Of a stretch of 64,000 nt of DNA, positions 32,809 to 41,278 are shown piece after piece. A program made the position numbers and the translations under genes. The DNA is from a virus. Each line of letters starts with the position of its first letter. The stretch's first letter is position 1. Location: IMG/VR virus record IMGVR_UViG_3300023083_000001, positions 78,199-142,198 of that record; one strand, 5' to 3'. The notes under the pieces are model-generated. The model worked only from the letters and a program-made list of their open reading frames with translations. It was not told the origin of the DNA and made no database searches.

Positions 32809-33404
32809 CACGCATCCCTCTGCCTGATAGGCGCATAGGTCAGGCCGTTCAGCTCTGGTTTGGCAAGCACCGCAGGAAGCGGGTACTCCTCAAACACAGG
32901 CGGATAAAAGCCATTAAGAATGTTGTTAGAAAATGCATCAGCCAGTTGTAGTGAAACACCCGGCTCATTGAGCATTACTGTCGTCTGTCCGACCCACCTC
33001 AACGAATTTGGTTTAGCCTTGAGTACGAAGCTGTTAGATTCAACCAGCCCGTTCTCGAAGTCATCTTCCGTAAACGCTAACCCTGAAGCTGCTGCCATGT
33101 TGGTCAACACCCCCAGAATTGTAATCGGAGGTGTGATGTCCAAAGACATGCCAGCAAAGATCTCACTGACAGATATCCGGTTGTACCGGTAAGTCATCTG
33201 TCCGGTATAAGAGCTGTAGATAACTTCATCTATCGTATCGCGGGTTTTGATGACCACATCGGTCAGCGTTTCTGATCCAGCAACTACCACCGGATCACCT
33301 ACCGTCGTAAACTCCGGCCGTAGGGTAATATTGAAGTGGTTATTGGCCATGATCAGTAATGCCACGGCGGGATCGTATTTCAATAACCGTAGCGTTTCAG
33401 ACAT
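32808..33404 (-). CDS. Family B N module
   Basis: Predicted 198 residues. GQMTYRYNRISVSEIFAG, SGLAFTEDDFENGLVE, AKPNSLRWVGQTTVML, then FSNNILNGFYPPVFEE and a terminal ELNGLTYAP. The last two elements match 14329-14931 and 13088-13633, so this is a dispersed copy of the N-only subtype. Translationally coupled to 31771-32808. Confidence 0.74.
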   Translation of the reverse strand: MSETLRLLKYDPAVALLIMANNHFNITLRPEFTTVGDPVVVAGSETLTDVVIKTRDTIDEVIYSSYTGQMTYRYNRISVSEIFAGMSLDITPPITILGVLTNMAAASGLAFTEDDFENGLVESNSFVLKAKPNSLRWVGQTTVMLNEPGVSLQLADAFSNNILNGFYPPVFEEYPLPAVLAKPELNGLTYAPIRQRDA

Positions 33405-33415
33405 GGTTTTATCCG

Positions 33416-34372
33416 TTATGTTGTTCTGCTGTACTTAACAAGGACTGTCCCGACATAAGCTAGTGATGCAGGATCGAAATTCACTGCAAGCTTAGTGGTG
33501 GTGCCTTTGTCCATCTGAGGAAAAGGCTCAGACAGAATGTCAGCAGCGGTGATTGTGCATCCCATTTGGGCCGACAACGCCGTAGCCAGTTGCGCCGTGT
33601 TGTTCAGTTGAGCACCTTGCAACTTCACAGGGAACCTGAACGTGTGATCGAACCCACGACGCTGGTAGTAAACATCCAGAGTACCCGTATAAGGAACACC
33701 CAGGAAGTTCAGCGTAAGCTTGGTGTTATCGCCCGCAGCAATCGGTCCGTTCGCCACCGGTGAACCCAGAGCGAACATGGCTGCCGTCAATTCCTGTGGA
33801 AGCGAACTTGGGTTATTCAAATTGATAAATGTCACCAACCTGCCCTTGACGTTATTACTGAAGAAGGAGATGTCAAACGGAATAGTGAACCGGTCCGCAA
33901 TGATGCAAGTTGTGATGTCAATACCCAGTACATCGAGCAAGCAAGGGATCTCGCCTAACCAACGGTAAGACTCTTCGGATGCAATCAGACTCACATCCCC
34001 TAACGCTGTGAACTCGGCTGCAACAACATCGTTCTTATCCACAGGAATCTGATACGGCGCCAGAAGAGCACGGAGTACATCATCCGCGTGGATAGGTACG
34101 CCGGTCTTTACTCGACGTGAGATACCTGCCGTGAAGGTGTCGAGTCTGATCCGGTTGTACTGAAACGTGAAACTGTCAGACATCCCCCACAACTCAACAG
34201 GGGTCTTGCTTTTATCGATCGAGATCACCACAGACGTCAACGTACCGCTGACAGCTTTGGGTTTCTCGATCTTCAGATAGCTGGCCTTGAGGGGAGGCTT
34301 TAACACCTCCCCTATTTGTGCTCTTAATGCATCCACTGGATGCATCCTCAAGAGCGTTTCTGGTGCGATCAT
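33416..34372 (-). CDS. Family B protein with duplicated N module
   Basis: Predicted 318 residues. Two N modules in series: the first with DSFTFQYNRIRLDTFTAGIS and SEESYRWLGEIPCLL, the second with GVPYTGTLDVYYQRRGFDHT, MGCTITAADILSEPF and ASLAYVGTVLVKYSRTT at the C-terminus. No C module. This tandem N-N architecture is unique in the window. Two strong hairpins lie in the first 30 codons (34290-34354). ATG follows GAGGAC. Confidence 0.72.
   Translation of the reverse strand: MIAPETLLRMHPVDALRAQIGEVLKPPLKASYLKIEKPKAVSGTLTSVVISIDKSKTPVELWGMSDSFTFQYNRIRLDTFTAGISRRVKTGVPIHADDVLRALLAPYQIPVDKNDVVAAEFTALGDVSLIASEESYRWLGEIPCLLDVLGIDITTCIIADRFTIPFDISFFSNNVKGRLVTFINLNNPSSLPQELTAAMFALGSPVANGPIAAGDNTKLTLNFLGVPYTGTLDVYYQRRGFDHTFRFPVKLQGAQLNNTAQLATALSAQMGCTITAADILSEPFPQMDKGTTTKLAVNFDPASLAYVGTVLVKYSRTT
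34290..34354 (-). other. Two strong hairpins inside the start of a coding region
   Basis: Stem 1: 34290-34297 with 34306-34313 (8 bp, AGGGGAGG). Stem 2: ATGCATCC 34327-34334 with GGATGCAT 34338-34345, extended by CTCTT/AAGAG (34321-34325 with 34350-34354). Both fall in codons 7-28 of the 33416-34372 gene, an unusual place for stable RNA structure. Confidence 0.7.
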
Positions 34373-34381
34373 GACGTGTCC

Positions 34382-36607
34382 TCAAATAGACAACATGTTA
34401 CTTCGTCTAGCCGGAGTCAGTGCTTCATACCCGGTGAGGGTCGTGGCAGTGATGTAGTCAGAGAGGCTATCGGTATCGATGGACTCGTAGCCCGCAATGC
34501 CGGCTTGGCGTAACGAGGCTAGATTCACAACGATTGGACGTTTGAGTATGATGCCTGGGACTTGGACTTCGATCGGATGAGGGGTTGTGCCCGTTCCGAT
34601 GAGCTTGATACCCACATCGACTGGGATCTTCTGCCGAATGGATTCCTCATGGATCTCCATGTCAACCTTAACAACCGGTACATCGAGGTCCGTTCCTACC
34701 TTCTCGTACGCATCAATGTCCAGAATTTCTGGACCTGGTGTTTCGATTGGGATCAGTTGTTCGGTCAGCTCTTTAGGGATTGTAAGCTTGGGGAACTTAC
34801 CGTCGATAATCTTGATGGGGCTGTCGTTGATCTGAGCGATGTACTGCACAGTGTAAGAGGACAACGCACTCATGATCCGAAGCATGGCTGCATGGATGTC
34901 GCGCAGTCTGCTGGTGTTACCCAAATCCCCGCCAGTAGCCGACTTGAAGATCTCAGTGGCAATTAACTCGTATTCCAACCGACCCATGGTGCGAGTGTCA
35001 ATACCCTGGTCTGCGAGCCACAGGTCGTAGTCCTGCTCTTTCGCCAGGTCAATCTTGATGTCCATGTAGCAACGATCAATGATTGTGTGCAGTTGGCCTT
35101 CAGCGACGTAGTCGCCATTGAAGTGACGCATCTCGCGATGGCTCAACATCACCTTCTGAACCTGGACGCACATCTCACGGAACGCTTCGATGCTGACGTA
35201 CGAACTGATGTCTACCTGAGTCTCCAGAATATAGTCAATGTAGTACTCCGGCACTTTCTTTCTATCTGTTGCATCCATCAGTTCCTTTTTGGTAGGAAGT
35301 GGGATACGACGCACACGGTTAGCACTCAGGACGGGGACTTGTACCAGCTCCACGTCAATAGCTTTGTTGTAAGCGTAAAGATAGAAGATGAAAGCGTTCT
35401 TGACCGACAGCTTATACACGTCACCGTTAGCCGGGTTCGTGAAGGTCACCACTGACTTGTATCGATCAAAGTGCGACAGGTAGATCCAATGGTTAAGCAA
35501 TACTTCGGTCAGCGTAAACGGTTCGGAGTCAGTACGGTCGACCACGTTCGATTCCAGCACCTTGGTCTTAAGGTCTGTGAACAGAGAGTGTTGGACTTTG
35601 TAGTTCGTCTCGGTTTCGGTATCGTCACGTACGACAGGGTTATCCCTGGCGAGTGGCAATTCCATGTCCAGGACTTCACCGACCGTTTTTTTGTCGCTAC
35701 CTTGAGCCGGTGGGATTCCGTTGAGCGTATCACGGTCCAATTGCACCGTAGGCACCAGGTTCTTTGACAGGTCTGTGTAATCGTGACCAATCCTGTAACC
35801 TGCTAACCCGAAACCACGATCCGTCAAGACCTTCTGGGTCAAGGTGTCGAACGTTTCGGTCCGACCGATGTTACGGTTGAGGTAGAGGATGTTGCGATAG
35901 AAGAACAGCTTTTGTTTCTTGGTCATCAGATCAAACTCAGCGCCAATCGAGCTAAAGCTTGAGAGATACTGTCTGATGTGATAACTGTGCGCTTGGTCGG
36001 TCTTACAGGCCGCCTTACGGATCAGTATGATCTCCATGGGGATCTTGCTGTACAAGACGCCCAGAAGACCAGGGTAGTAGTAGGGTTCGAACAACCGGTA
36101 GTCGGGGTTTTCCCAACGGTTGATGAAGAGCGAGATGAATTGCTGAAGAGCCGGGATCAGTTGTTGCTCGTTCGGCTCGACCAATGACTTGTCGTAAGAC
36201 AGGATATTATGGTCACTTGCTGATATTGCAAGCTCGATGTCAATCGGGTTTATGATGCCGTCAATCAACATCCCTTGATCGGGGTAAGCTGCCCGCAGAT
36301 CTTTGTAATACCGAGTCCCGTACGTGTACTCCTTTCGAGTCGCACGGTGGATCAGTAAGTTCTCTTGAGTAAAGTCGATGGTTTCCAACGTGTCAAGAGA
36401 AGTTACTTGCATCTTCTGTTGGCTGGGGTGGTAGGTGCCTGACAGGTTCAGGTAATACTTCCAGCTGTATGGATCGTCCACATCCACCGCGTAACCGTAC
36501 GCGATCAACTTATCGTTCATGGACTTGGCTGTATAACTACTTTTAATCACGAGTGTCGCAGCAAGCTTGATGATACTCTTGATATAAAGCCTGTAATAGG
36601 CATTCAT
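34382..36607 (-). CDS. Large probable virion structural protein
   Basis: Predicted 741 residues from ATG 36607 (MNAYYRLYIKSII); a longer frame reaches 36655, but that would overlap the portal gene. Landmarks: YGTRYYKDLRAAYPDQGMLI, RLFEPYYYPGLLGVLYSKIP, FYRNILYLNRNIGRTETFDT and a C-terminal domain IPVDVGIKLIGTGTTPHPIE. No membrane span. Head of the leftward 29732-36607 block and divergent from the portal gene with only 34 bp between starts, so its promoter must lie inside or across the portal gene. A tail or neck component is likely by context; phiKZ has a structural gene next to its portal. Confidence 0.66.
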   Translation of the reverse strand: MNAYYRLYIKSIIKLAATLVIKSSYTAKSMNDKLIAYGYAVDVDDPYSWKYYLNLSGTYHPSQQKMQVTSLDTLETIDFTQENLLIHRATRKEYTYGTRYYKDLRAAYPDQGMLIDGIINPIDIELAISASDHNILSYDKSLVEPNEQQLIPALQQFISLFINRWENPDYRLFEPYYYPGLLGVLYSKIPMEIILIRKAACKTDQAHSYHIRQYLSSFSSIGAEFDLMTKKQKLFFYRNILYLNRNIGRTETFDTLTQKVLTDRGFGLAGYRIGHDYTDLSKNLVPTVQLDRDTLNGIPPAQGSDKKTVGEVLDMELPLARDNPVVRDDTETETNYKVQHSLFTDLKTKVLESNVVDRTDSEPFTLTEVLLNHWIYLSHFDRYKSVVTFTNPANGDVYKLSVKNAFIFYLYAYNKAIDVELVQVPVLSANRVRRIPLPTKKELMDATDRKKVPEYYIDYILETQVDISSYVSIEAFREMCVQVQKVMLSHREMRHFNGDYVAEGQLHTIIDRCYMDIKIDLAKEQDYDLWLADQGIDTRTMGRLEYELIATEIFKSATGGDLGNTSRLRDIHAAMLRIMSALSSYTVQYIAQINDSPIKIIDGKFPKLTIPKELTEQLIPIETPGPEILDIDAYEKVGTDLDVPVVKVDMEIHEESIRQKIPVDVGIKLIGTGTTPHPIEVQVPGIILKRPIVVNLASLRQAGIAGYESIDTDSLSDYITATTLTGYEALTPARRSNMLSI

Positions 36608-36641
36608 GACTAAAACCCCGATCTTAGTAGGAGAGGAGTAG

Positions 36642-39389
36642 ATGGATAACACCAACGAGCGCGGCGCCAGTAAGGTGCGGCAGTTCAGAGATATCAGTGA
36701 AGAAGATCAACGGTTACTCGACCGTCTGGTAGTCGACCGACAAGCACCGAAGTCATCGAAGAAACACGTTGACATTACCGTACTCAACAACGTCTTTAAA
36801 CGGACGCTGCGCAACGCCTCAGATATCCGCAACATCTTTACGGTGATGCCGGATCTGAACCTGCCTCGTGAAATGTTGGTGAGTGCCATCTGCGCCCCAG
36901 GTGACTTAGCCACCACGACGTTGATTATGTCTAACGGCCTGGGTGGTGGTTCCAACCCTTTGACCGCTGCCATTATCGATGCGCTGGAACAGTTCCACAT
37001 TAAGGAACAGGGACTGCCAGCAAAGATTCCTGGTTGGATCGATGACGCCAAGATCATGACTGGCGCACACCCTATCATGATCATCCCCGAAGCATCGATT
37101 GACAAGATGATCCACGGTGGTGTCGAGGGTGCGTCGCTTGAGTCCATCTCCAATTACGGTGGGGAATACCAAAACGACTGGTTCGTTCCTAAAGGCCTGT
37201 TGGGACTTCAAGTACCCACCGCTGAGAAGCAGGATTACATCAGTCTGGAATCGGCATTTAGCCGGGTTAACCACGCTAAGATGGCTGAATATCATACCAT
37301 CAAGGCAGCGCCGCAAGGTGCGAAGAAAACTGAAATCAAGTTACCTATCATGGTGACTGACAACATGGCCTCTTTACGTAAACCTGCTGTACAGCAGATC
37401 AAACGTGCAGGTGCCATGGAACGAGCCTACGGTACGCCGTCGCTTGAGTCACGCCGTCGTGAGCGCTTGAGTAAACAGAAAGACGAAAACAAGGTCACTA
37501 ACGCCGAGATCTACTCACGTTTCTTCAAACCCCCTCAGGGTGCCAAGAAGAGTCGTCTGGAAGTAGTCCCTACGCTCAAGCAAGCGGGCGGTAAGACCTT
37601 TGGTCATCCATTGGTATATCACCTCCCTATTGAGTCGGTGATGCCTGTCTGCGTTCCTGGCGATGAAACCAACCACGTCGGCTACATTGTGATCCTGGAC
37701 CAGAACGGTTACCCAGTATCATACTCCCGTAGATTGGATTATTACGAGGACTTGCGTCGTGGCGGTATGGGTGATGCAAGTGCGGTAGCGGGTGAGTTGA
37801 TCCAGATGTCGAAGGAAACCCTGCAAGGGGGTATCGGCATGGCGAACGACATGCAACTGGACCGTCTGGCTCAACTGCATGGCGACATCATCGATGCTGA
37901 CCTGATTGCTCGACTGAAGTCTGGTTTGATGAGCGGTGACTTTGAACTCAGCCGCAGTGAGCACGTCAACCGTCTGTTGTTCTCTCGGACCATGAAGAAC
38001 CAAATGACTACCCTGCTGTACGTTCCAGCAGAGCTGTTGGTCTACTTTGCGTTCGACTACAACGAGTTTGGTATCGGTAAGTCGATCCTGGAAGACGCCA
38101 AGGCGCTTGCAGCTATGCGAGCGGCATTGAACATCGCTAACGTGGTGGGTAGTGCCAAAGCTGCTATTCCTGGTAAGAACATCAACATCAAGCTTGATCC
38201 AGATGATGGCGATCCTGTCGGTACTGCAACGTTCCTGGCTAATGAAGCAATGGCCTTGAACTATCAGGAATTCCCAATGTCGGTGTCTACACCGCAGGGG
38301 ATGGCTGAGAAAATGCAGATGACTGGCTTCTCGATGAACGTGACGGGTAACCCTCGTTACCCTGAAGTCGAAACCAGTGTGACTGAGCGTGAAAGTACGT
38401 TCCGTCCTGTGGCTCAAGAGTTGTTGAGTCAACTGCGCGATGACATGACTCGGGTGTTCAGCCTGACGCCTGAGATGATCGATGGAGCTAACCAACCCGA
38501 CTTCGCCACTACCGTGGTGCAGAACAGTTTAATGCTCCTCAAACGCGTCATGGTCGACCAGGGGATCGCTAACCCGCAGATCGCAGACTACGTTCGAATC
38601 TTTACGATGAACTCAGGTATCTTGATCGATAACCTGATGGACATCATCGAAGGTAACAAGAAACATCTGCCTAAAGAATACGCTGAGGATCCAGAAGGTT
38701 ATCTTGAAGAGTTCCTGAATGCCTTGCAGGTTAATCTGCCAGCGCCAGAAAACGAATCGATGACCAAACAGATTGCTCAGATCAAGGAGTACTCTGATTT
38801 CCTTGATACGATCATTCCTCAGGCTTATCTGCGTGATGAGTTCCTGGATGGTTACTCGACTGAAATGCAACGTGAAGCGATGCCTACCCTGATTGCCATG
38901 TGGAAAGGCGTAGAGTTGCGTCGTTACATGCGTGATCGCGGCATGTTCCGTCAGTTGGATATCTTCGGTAACAATGAAGATGGTTCTCCAATCATGGACA
39001 TGATGAAAGAAGCTCAAGGGTTTGTCGAGTCGATGCGTAACGCATTCGGCGATTATTCCAAACTGGCTTCCAAAGATGCGTTGGAAAGGAAATCTGAAAA
39101 TGAAAGGTTGCGTGTACTTGATGAGAAAGCGAAAGCTTCTCTCACCTCACCTCCTCCTGAAGAAACTCCTGAAGGTGGCGCACCCACTGGCGAGTCTAAT
39201 GAGTTAGGTGACGACACTAACGATTTAGGTGATGGTGGTGAAATCCCAGCAGCGCCTGAAGAGGGTGGGGAAGCTGTCGCTGAAACACCTGCTGAAGATA
39301 CTCCTGCTGTGGAACCGGAAACCGATTCTGATGCGTCGTCTACTACAGACAACGTTGAAGACGATCTGGATATCCCTCCAGCACCGTAA
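36642..39389 (+). CDS. Portal-like protein (phiKZ gp129-like)
   Basis: Predicted 915 residues, ATG after GGAGAGGAG. Size, gene position after the capsid region and the central segment fit a jumbo-phage portal: SRTMKNQMTTLLYVPAELLV followed by FAFDYNEFGIGKSILEDAKA and a helical region, then SVTERESTFRPVAQELLSQL and DDMTRVFSLTPEMIDG, typical of portal stem/clip regions. A portal forms the DNA entry ring of the head. Residues ~840-915 are an acidic low-complexity tail (EETPEGGAPTGESNELGDDT), unusual for a portal and possibly trimmed or used in assembly. Assigned from architecture, not from a search. Confidence 0.6.
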   Translation: MDNTNERGASKVRQFRDISEEDQRLLDRLVVDRQAPKSSKKHVDITVLNNVFKRTLRNASDIRNIFTVMPDLNLPREMLVSAICAPGDLATTTLIMSNGLGGGSNPLTAAIIDALEQFHIKEQGLPAKIPGWIDDAKIMTGAHPIMIIPEASIDKMIHGGVEGASLESISNYGGEYQNDWFVPKGLLGLQVPTAEKQDYISLESAFSRVNHAKMAEYHTIKAAPQGAKKTEIKLPIMVTDNMASLRKPAVQQIKRAGAMERAYGTPSLESRRRERLSKQKDENKVTNAEIYSRFFKPPQGAKKSRLEVVPTLKQAGGKTFGHPLVYHLPIESVMPVCVPGDETNHVGYIVILDQNGYPVSYSRRLDYYEDLRRGGMGDASAVAGELIQMSKETLQGGIGMANDMQLDRLAQLHGDIIDADLIARLKSGLMSGDFELSRSEHVNRLLFSRTMKNQMTTLLYVPAELLVYFAFDYNEFGIGKSILEDAKALAAMRAALNIANVVGSAKAAIPGKNINIKLDPDDGDPVGTATFLANEAMALNYQEFPMSVSTPQGMAEKMQMTGFSMNVTGNPRYPEVETSVTERESTFRPVAQELLSQLRDDMTRVFSLTPEMIDGANQPDFATTVVQNSLMLLKRVMVDQGIANPQIADYVRIFTMNSGILIDNLMDIIEGNKKHLPKEYAEDPEGYLEEFLNALQVNLPAPENESMTKQIAQIKEYSDFLDTIIPQAYLRDEFLDGYSTEMQREAMPTLIAMWKGVELRRYMRDRGMFRQLDIFGNNEDGSPIMDMMKEAQGFVESMRNAFGDYSKLASKDALERKSENERLRVLDEKAKASLTSPPPEETPEGGAPTGESNELGDDTNDLGDGGEIPAAPEEGGEAVAETPAEDTPAVEPETDSDASSTTDNVEDDLDIPPAP

Positions 39390-39402
39390 TAGAAATAGGT
39401 TG

Positions 39403-39435
39403 GGTAGACCTTCGGGTCTGCCTGACTTTATTTTG
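39403..39435 (+). terminator. Portal gene terminator
   Basis: GGTAGACC (39403-39410) pairs with GGTCTGCC (39415-39422) with one T-G pair and a stable TTCG loop, followed by TGACTTTATTTTG. Confidence 0.8.
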
Positions 39436-39572
39436 TTAACGTATCGTGTAATCTTTTGTAGAAGCTTTCTTCCTTATTCGGAGGAGACGTAGCAAAGCGA
39501 AGGCGACGATACACAACTGAGCGAGCGTAGCAAAGCGAACATCTCTAGTGCTTTTAGGGGGAGAGGGTTTTT

Positions 39573-39617
39573 ATGCTGCATATTGAAAATTATTACAACC
39601 CTACATTACAAAAGTGA
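39573..39617 (+). CDS. Possible 14-codon leader peptide
   Basis: ATG with a strong GGAGAGGG 5 nt upstream; encodes MLHIENYYNPTLQK then TGA. A 9-bp hairpin begins 7 bp after the stop. The order ribosome site, short peptide, hairpin, gene suggests leader control of 39698, but a short frame like this can occur by chance. Confidence 0.3.
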   Translation: MLHIENYYNPTLQK

Positions 39618-39697
39618 CTGTACGTACTGGTCTCTACGGACCAGTACTAATAAACATAGCTAGCTGTAAAACCTACCTATAAAGGAAATGATCAGCC

Positions 39698-40342
39698 ATG
39701 AACATCCGTCCAGCACTGAATGCAGCCATTGCAGGCCTGAGCCTGTACTCCGTATTCTCTGGCATCCGTGCCATGAGAAATGACTTTGAAGATTATCAGA
39801 TTGCAAAAGAAGTAGAAGGGCGTGAAGCCATGCACCGGCTATTACACACTGAGGAGTCTGGTATTCTGTATCCAGACTACTTGGCACGTATCCAGCCTGC
39901 CGTGGCGTATCTGTCGAAGTTCCGTGATGAAGGTCGTCCAGACCGTCGTCAATCACGCAAGGTGTATCACAGCCAAATGGCTGGTTTGACTGACATACAG
40001 CTCGCTACTCTGTTTGCAGCAGGGTTGGCAGCTGAGCATTACGGTCTGGACTACTACGAGATCTTCAAGGAACAGAAACTGGTGTTCAAGTCGTACCAAT
40101 GCCGGTATGTGTTACCTGAAGAGCTACACACCGATGCGTATGATCAATTCAAGATGTCGTTCTCGGTGGATGAGCTTATTGAAGTCGAACGTTACATTGG
40201 GAAGGTGTGTCACGACCATTCCAAGCGACCGATCTGTAAGTTCATCGTGAAACACAAAGCGCAAATCCTTGACGAACTGCGTTACCTGCATTCGGCAGCG
40301 GTTGAATCCGATCGCGCGCCTGAGGTGGCCGTCGTCGCTTAA
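39698..40342 (+). CDS. Unknown 214-residue protein
   Basis: ATG after AAAGGA. MNIRPALNAAIAGLSLYSVF forms a hydrophobic N-terminal segment, probably a membrane anchor. The rest is helical and mixed-charge: GLTDIQLATLFAAGLAAEHY and FSVDELIEVERYIGKVCHDH, with clustered Cys/His (KVCHDHSKRPICKF). No recognised family. It begins a two-gene rightward unit ending at the 40554 terminator. Confidence 0.67.
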   Translation: MNIRPALNAAIAGLSLYSVFSGIRAMRNDFEDYQIAKEVEGREAMHRLLHTEESGILYPDYLARIQPAVAYLSKFRDEGRPDRRQSRKVYHSQMAGLTDIQLATLFAAGLAAEHYGLDYYEIFKEQKLVFKSYQCRYVLPEELHTDAYDQFKMSFSVDELIEVERYIGKVCHDHSKRPICKFIVKHKAQILDELRYLHSAAVESDRAPEVAVVA

Positions 40343-40362
40343 ACCACTTAGGAGAGTTACCC

Positions 40363-40548
40363 ATGTTGGAACTGTTACAGACTGACGCTAGCAATAACAC
40401 TCTCGCAGAGACAGAAGTACATCTGCGGGTCGGGAGGACACTGGCTAACGTATTGAAGCATCCAGTGACCGGCGTGCAAGTCCAAGAGTTCTTGTCAGAA
40501 CTGCTAAGTGAGCATGCACTGACAGTGGTTAGATCTCCTAAGCCTTAA
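40363..40548 (+). CDS. Unknown 61-residue protein
   Basis: A short soluble protein, MLELLQTDASNNTLAETEVH, with TAGGAGAG upstream and a 20-bp gap after the 39698 gene. The C-terminal half is helical (VQEFLSELLSEHALTVVRS). No motif recognised. It ends at a convergent junction with the endolysin gene, where one terminator serves both. Confidence 0.6.
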   Translation: MLELLQTDASNNTLAETEVHLRVGRTLANVLKHPVTGVQVQEFLSELLSEHALTVVRSPKP

Positions 40549-40553
40549 CGGCA

Positions 40554-40597
40554 TATGGTCCCTGGGATTTCCCAGGGACCATACACTTCTTTTTTTT
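40554..40597. terminator. Convergent-junction terminator
   Basis: A 13-bp perfect stem (40554-40566 with 40571-40583), loop ATTT, then CACTTCTTTTTTTTG on the plus strand; preceded by TTAACGGCATA, similar to the 19221 and 57579 sites. Confidence 0.9.
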
Positions 40598-40604
40598 GTT
40601 TCAG

Positions 40605-41264
40605 TTACGCAACCAATCGCAGCACGGTGTTGTACAGCGCAGCACGTTCAACAGCAGCGTCTGCGGTCTTACCTGCGCTACCTGTGTTCACGATGCTACT
40701 GACGTTGTTGATGTCGCCTTTGTCAGCGTACGCAAAGCAACCACGTGTGGAGAAGAACCAAGCCGCCGACAGGGACGCGTAAGCAGGCTCTTCCAGCTTC
40801 TCTGGATTGGCTATAAGGTCTACACCAATCGCCTCACCACACTTACCGTAGTTGTACCTGCCGGTAGTTTGGATGTCGCCACGCCCACGGAACTTCCAAC
40901 CATCACCTGGTTCAGTGTTACCCAGATTCTTCGCACCCCATTCACCGCCGTAAATGCAGTTAGCGATCGCTTCCTTGTTGGCCTTCTGACCCGTTGCGTC
41001 ATTACGCCCGTACTTGCGAGCATCTGCTTCACTAATGCGGTGACGTCCAAACTTGGACAGCAGCACTTCGACCCGGTAGTTGAGGTTTTCAACACGGGAC
41101 GTGAACTTACCGGACTCGTGAGCACATTGCGCCAGGTACGCAGAGATACGTTTTGGCGTATTGATCTGGAACTTGGCCATGGCGGCGTTGATTGCATCAA
41201 CCAACTGGTCAGGTTTTGGTGCTGTTGGAAAGGCCTTTACCAATTGCTCTTTCGTGATACCCAT
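40605..41264 (-). CDS. GH19-type endolysin
   Basis: Predicted 219 residues, a single catalytic domain of glycoside hydrolase family 19 (chitinase-like lysozyme). YLAQCAHESGKFTSRVENLN contains the catalytic Glu50 in H-E-S-G; GRGDIQTTGRYNYGKCGE is the conserved G-R-G-x-I-Q-x-T-G-R-x-N-Y motif. It would cleave peptidoglycan glycan strands at lysis. No signal peptide or binding domain is seen, so export would need a holin or membrane damage. Last gene of the leftward fibre block; spanin-like genes are about 19 kb away. ATG after GGAGT. Confidence 0.92.
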   Translation of the reverse strand: MGITKEQLVKAFPTAPKPDQLVDAINAAMAKFQINTPKRISAYLAQCAHESGKFTSRVENLNYRVEVLLSKFGRHRISEADARKYGRNDATGQKANKEAIANCIYGGEWGAKNLGNTEPGDGWKFRGRGDIQTTGRYNYGKCGEAIGVDLIANPEKLEEPAYASLSAAWFFSTRGCFAYADKGDINNVSSIVNTGSAGKTADAAVERAALYNTVLRLVA

Positions 41265-41278
41265 GATGCAACTCCAGA

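Larger units (their letters stand above)
39390..39697 (+). promoter_or_regulatory. 308-bp intergenic region with repeats and leader
   Basis: It holds a terminator (39403-39435), two direct copies of CGTAGCAAAGCGAA (39488-39501 and 39526-39539), a purine-rich GGGGGAGAGGG followed by a 14-codon frame (39573-39617), AT-rich TATTACAACCCTACATTAC and a 9-bp hairpin GTACTGGTC/GACCAGTAC (39624-39632 with 39639-39647). No larger gene fits. It likely contains the promoter and leader of the 39698-40548 unit. Confidence 0.5.

Noticed and set aside
31771-34372. A separate, unrelated structural family
   Set aside because: The YNR strand, the second S-x-x-[YW]-x-G strand and the LNGLTYAP ending show they are diverged family B members.
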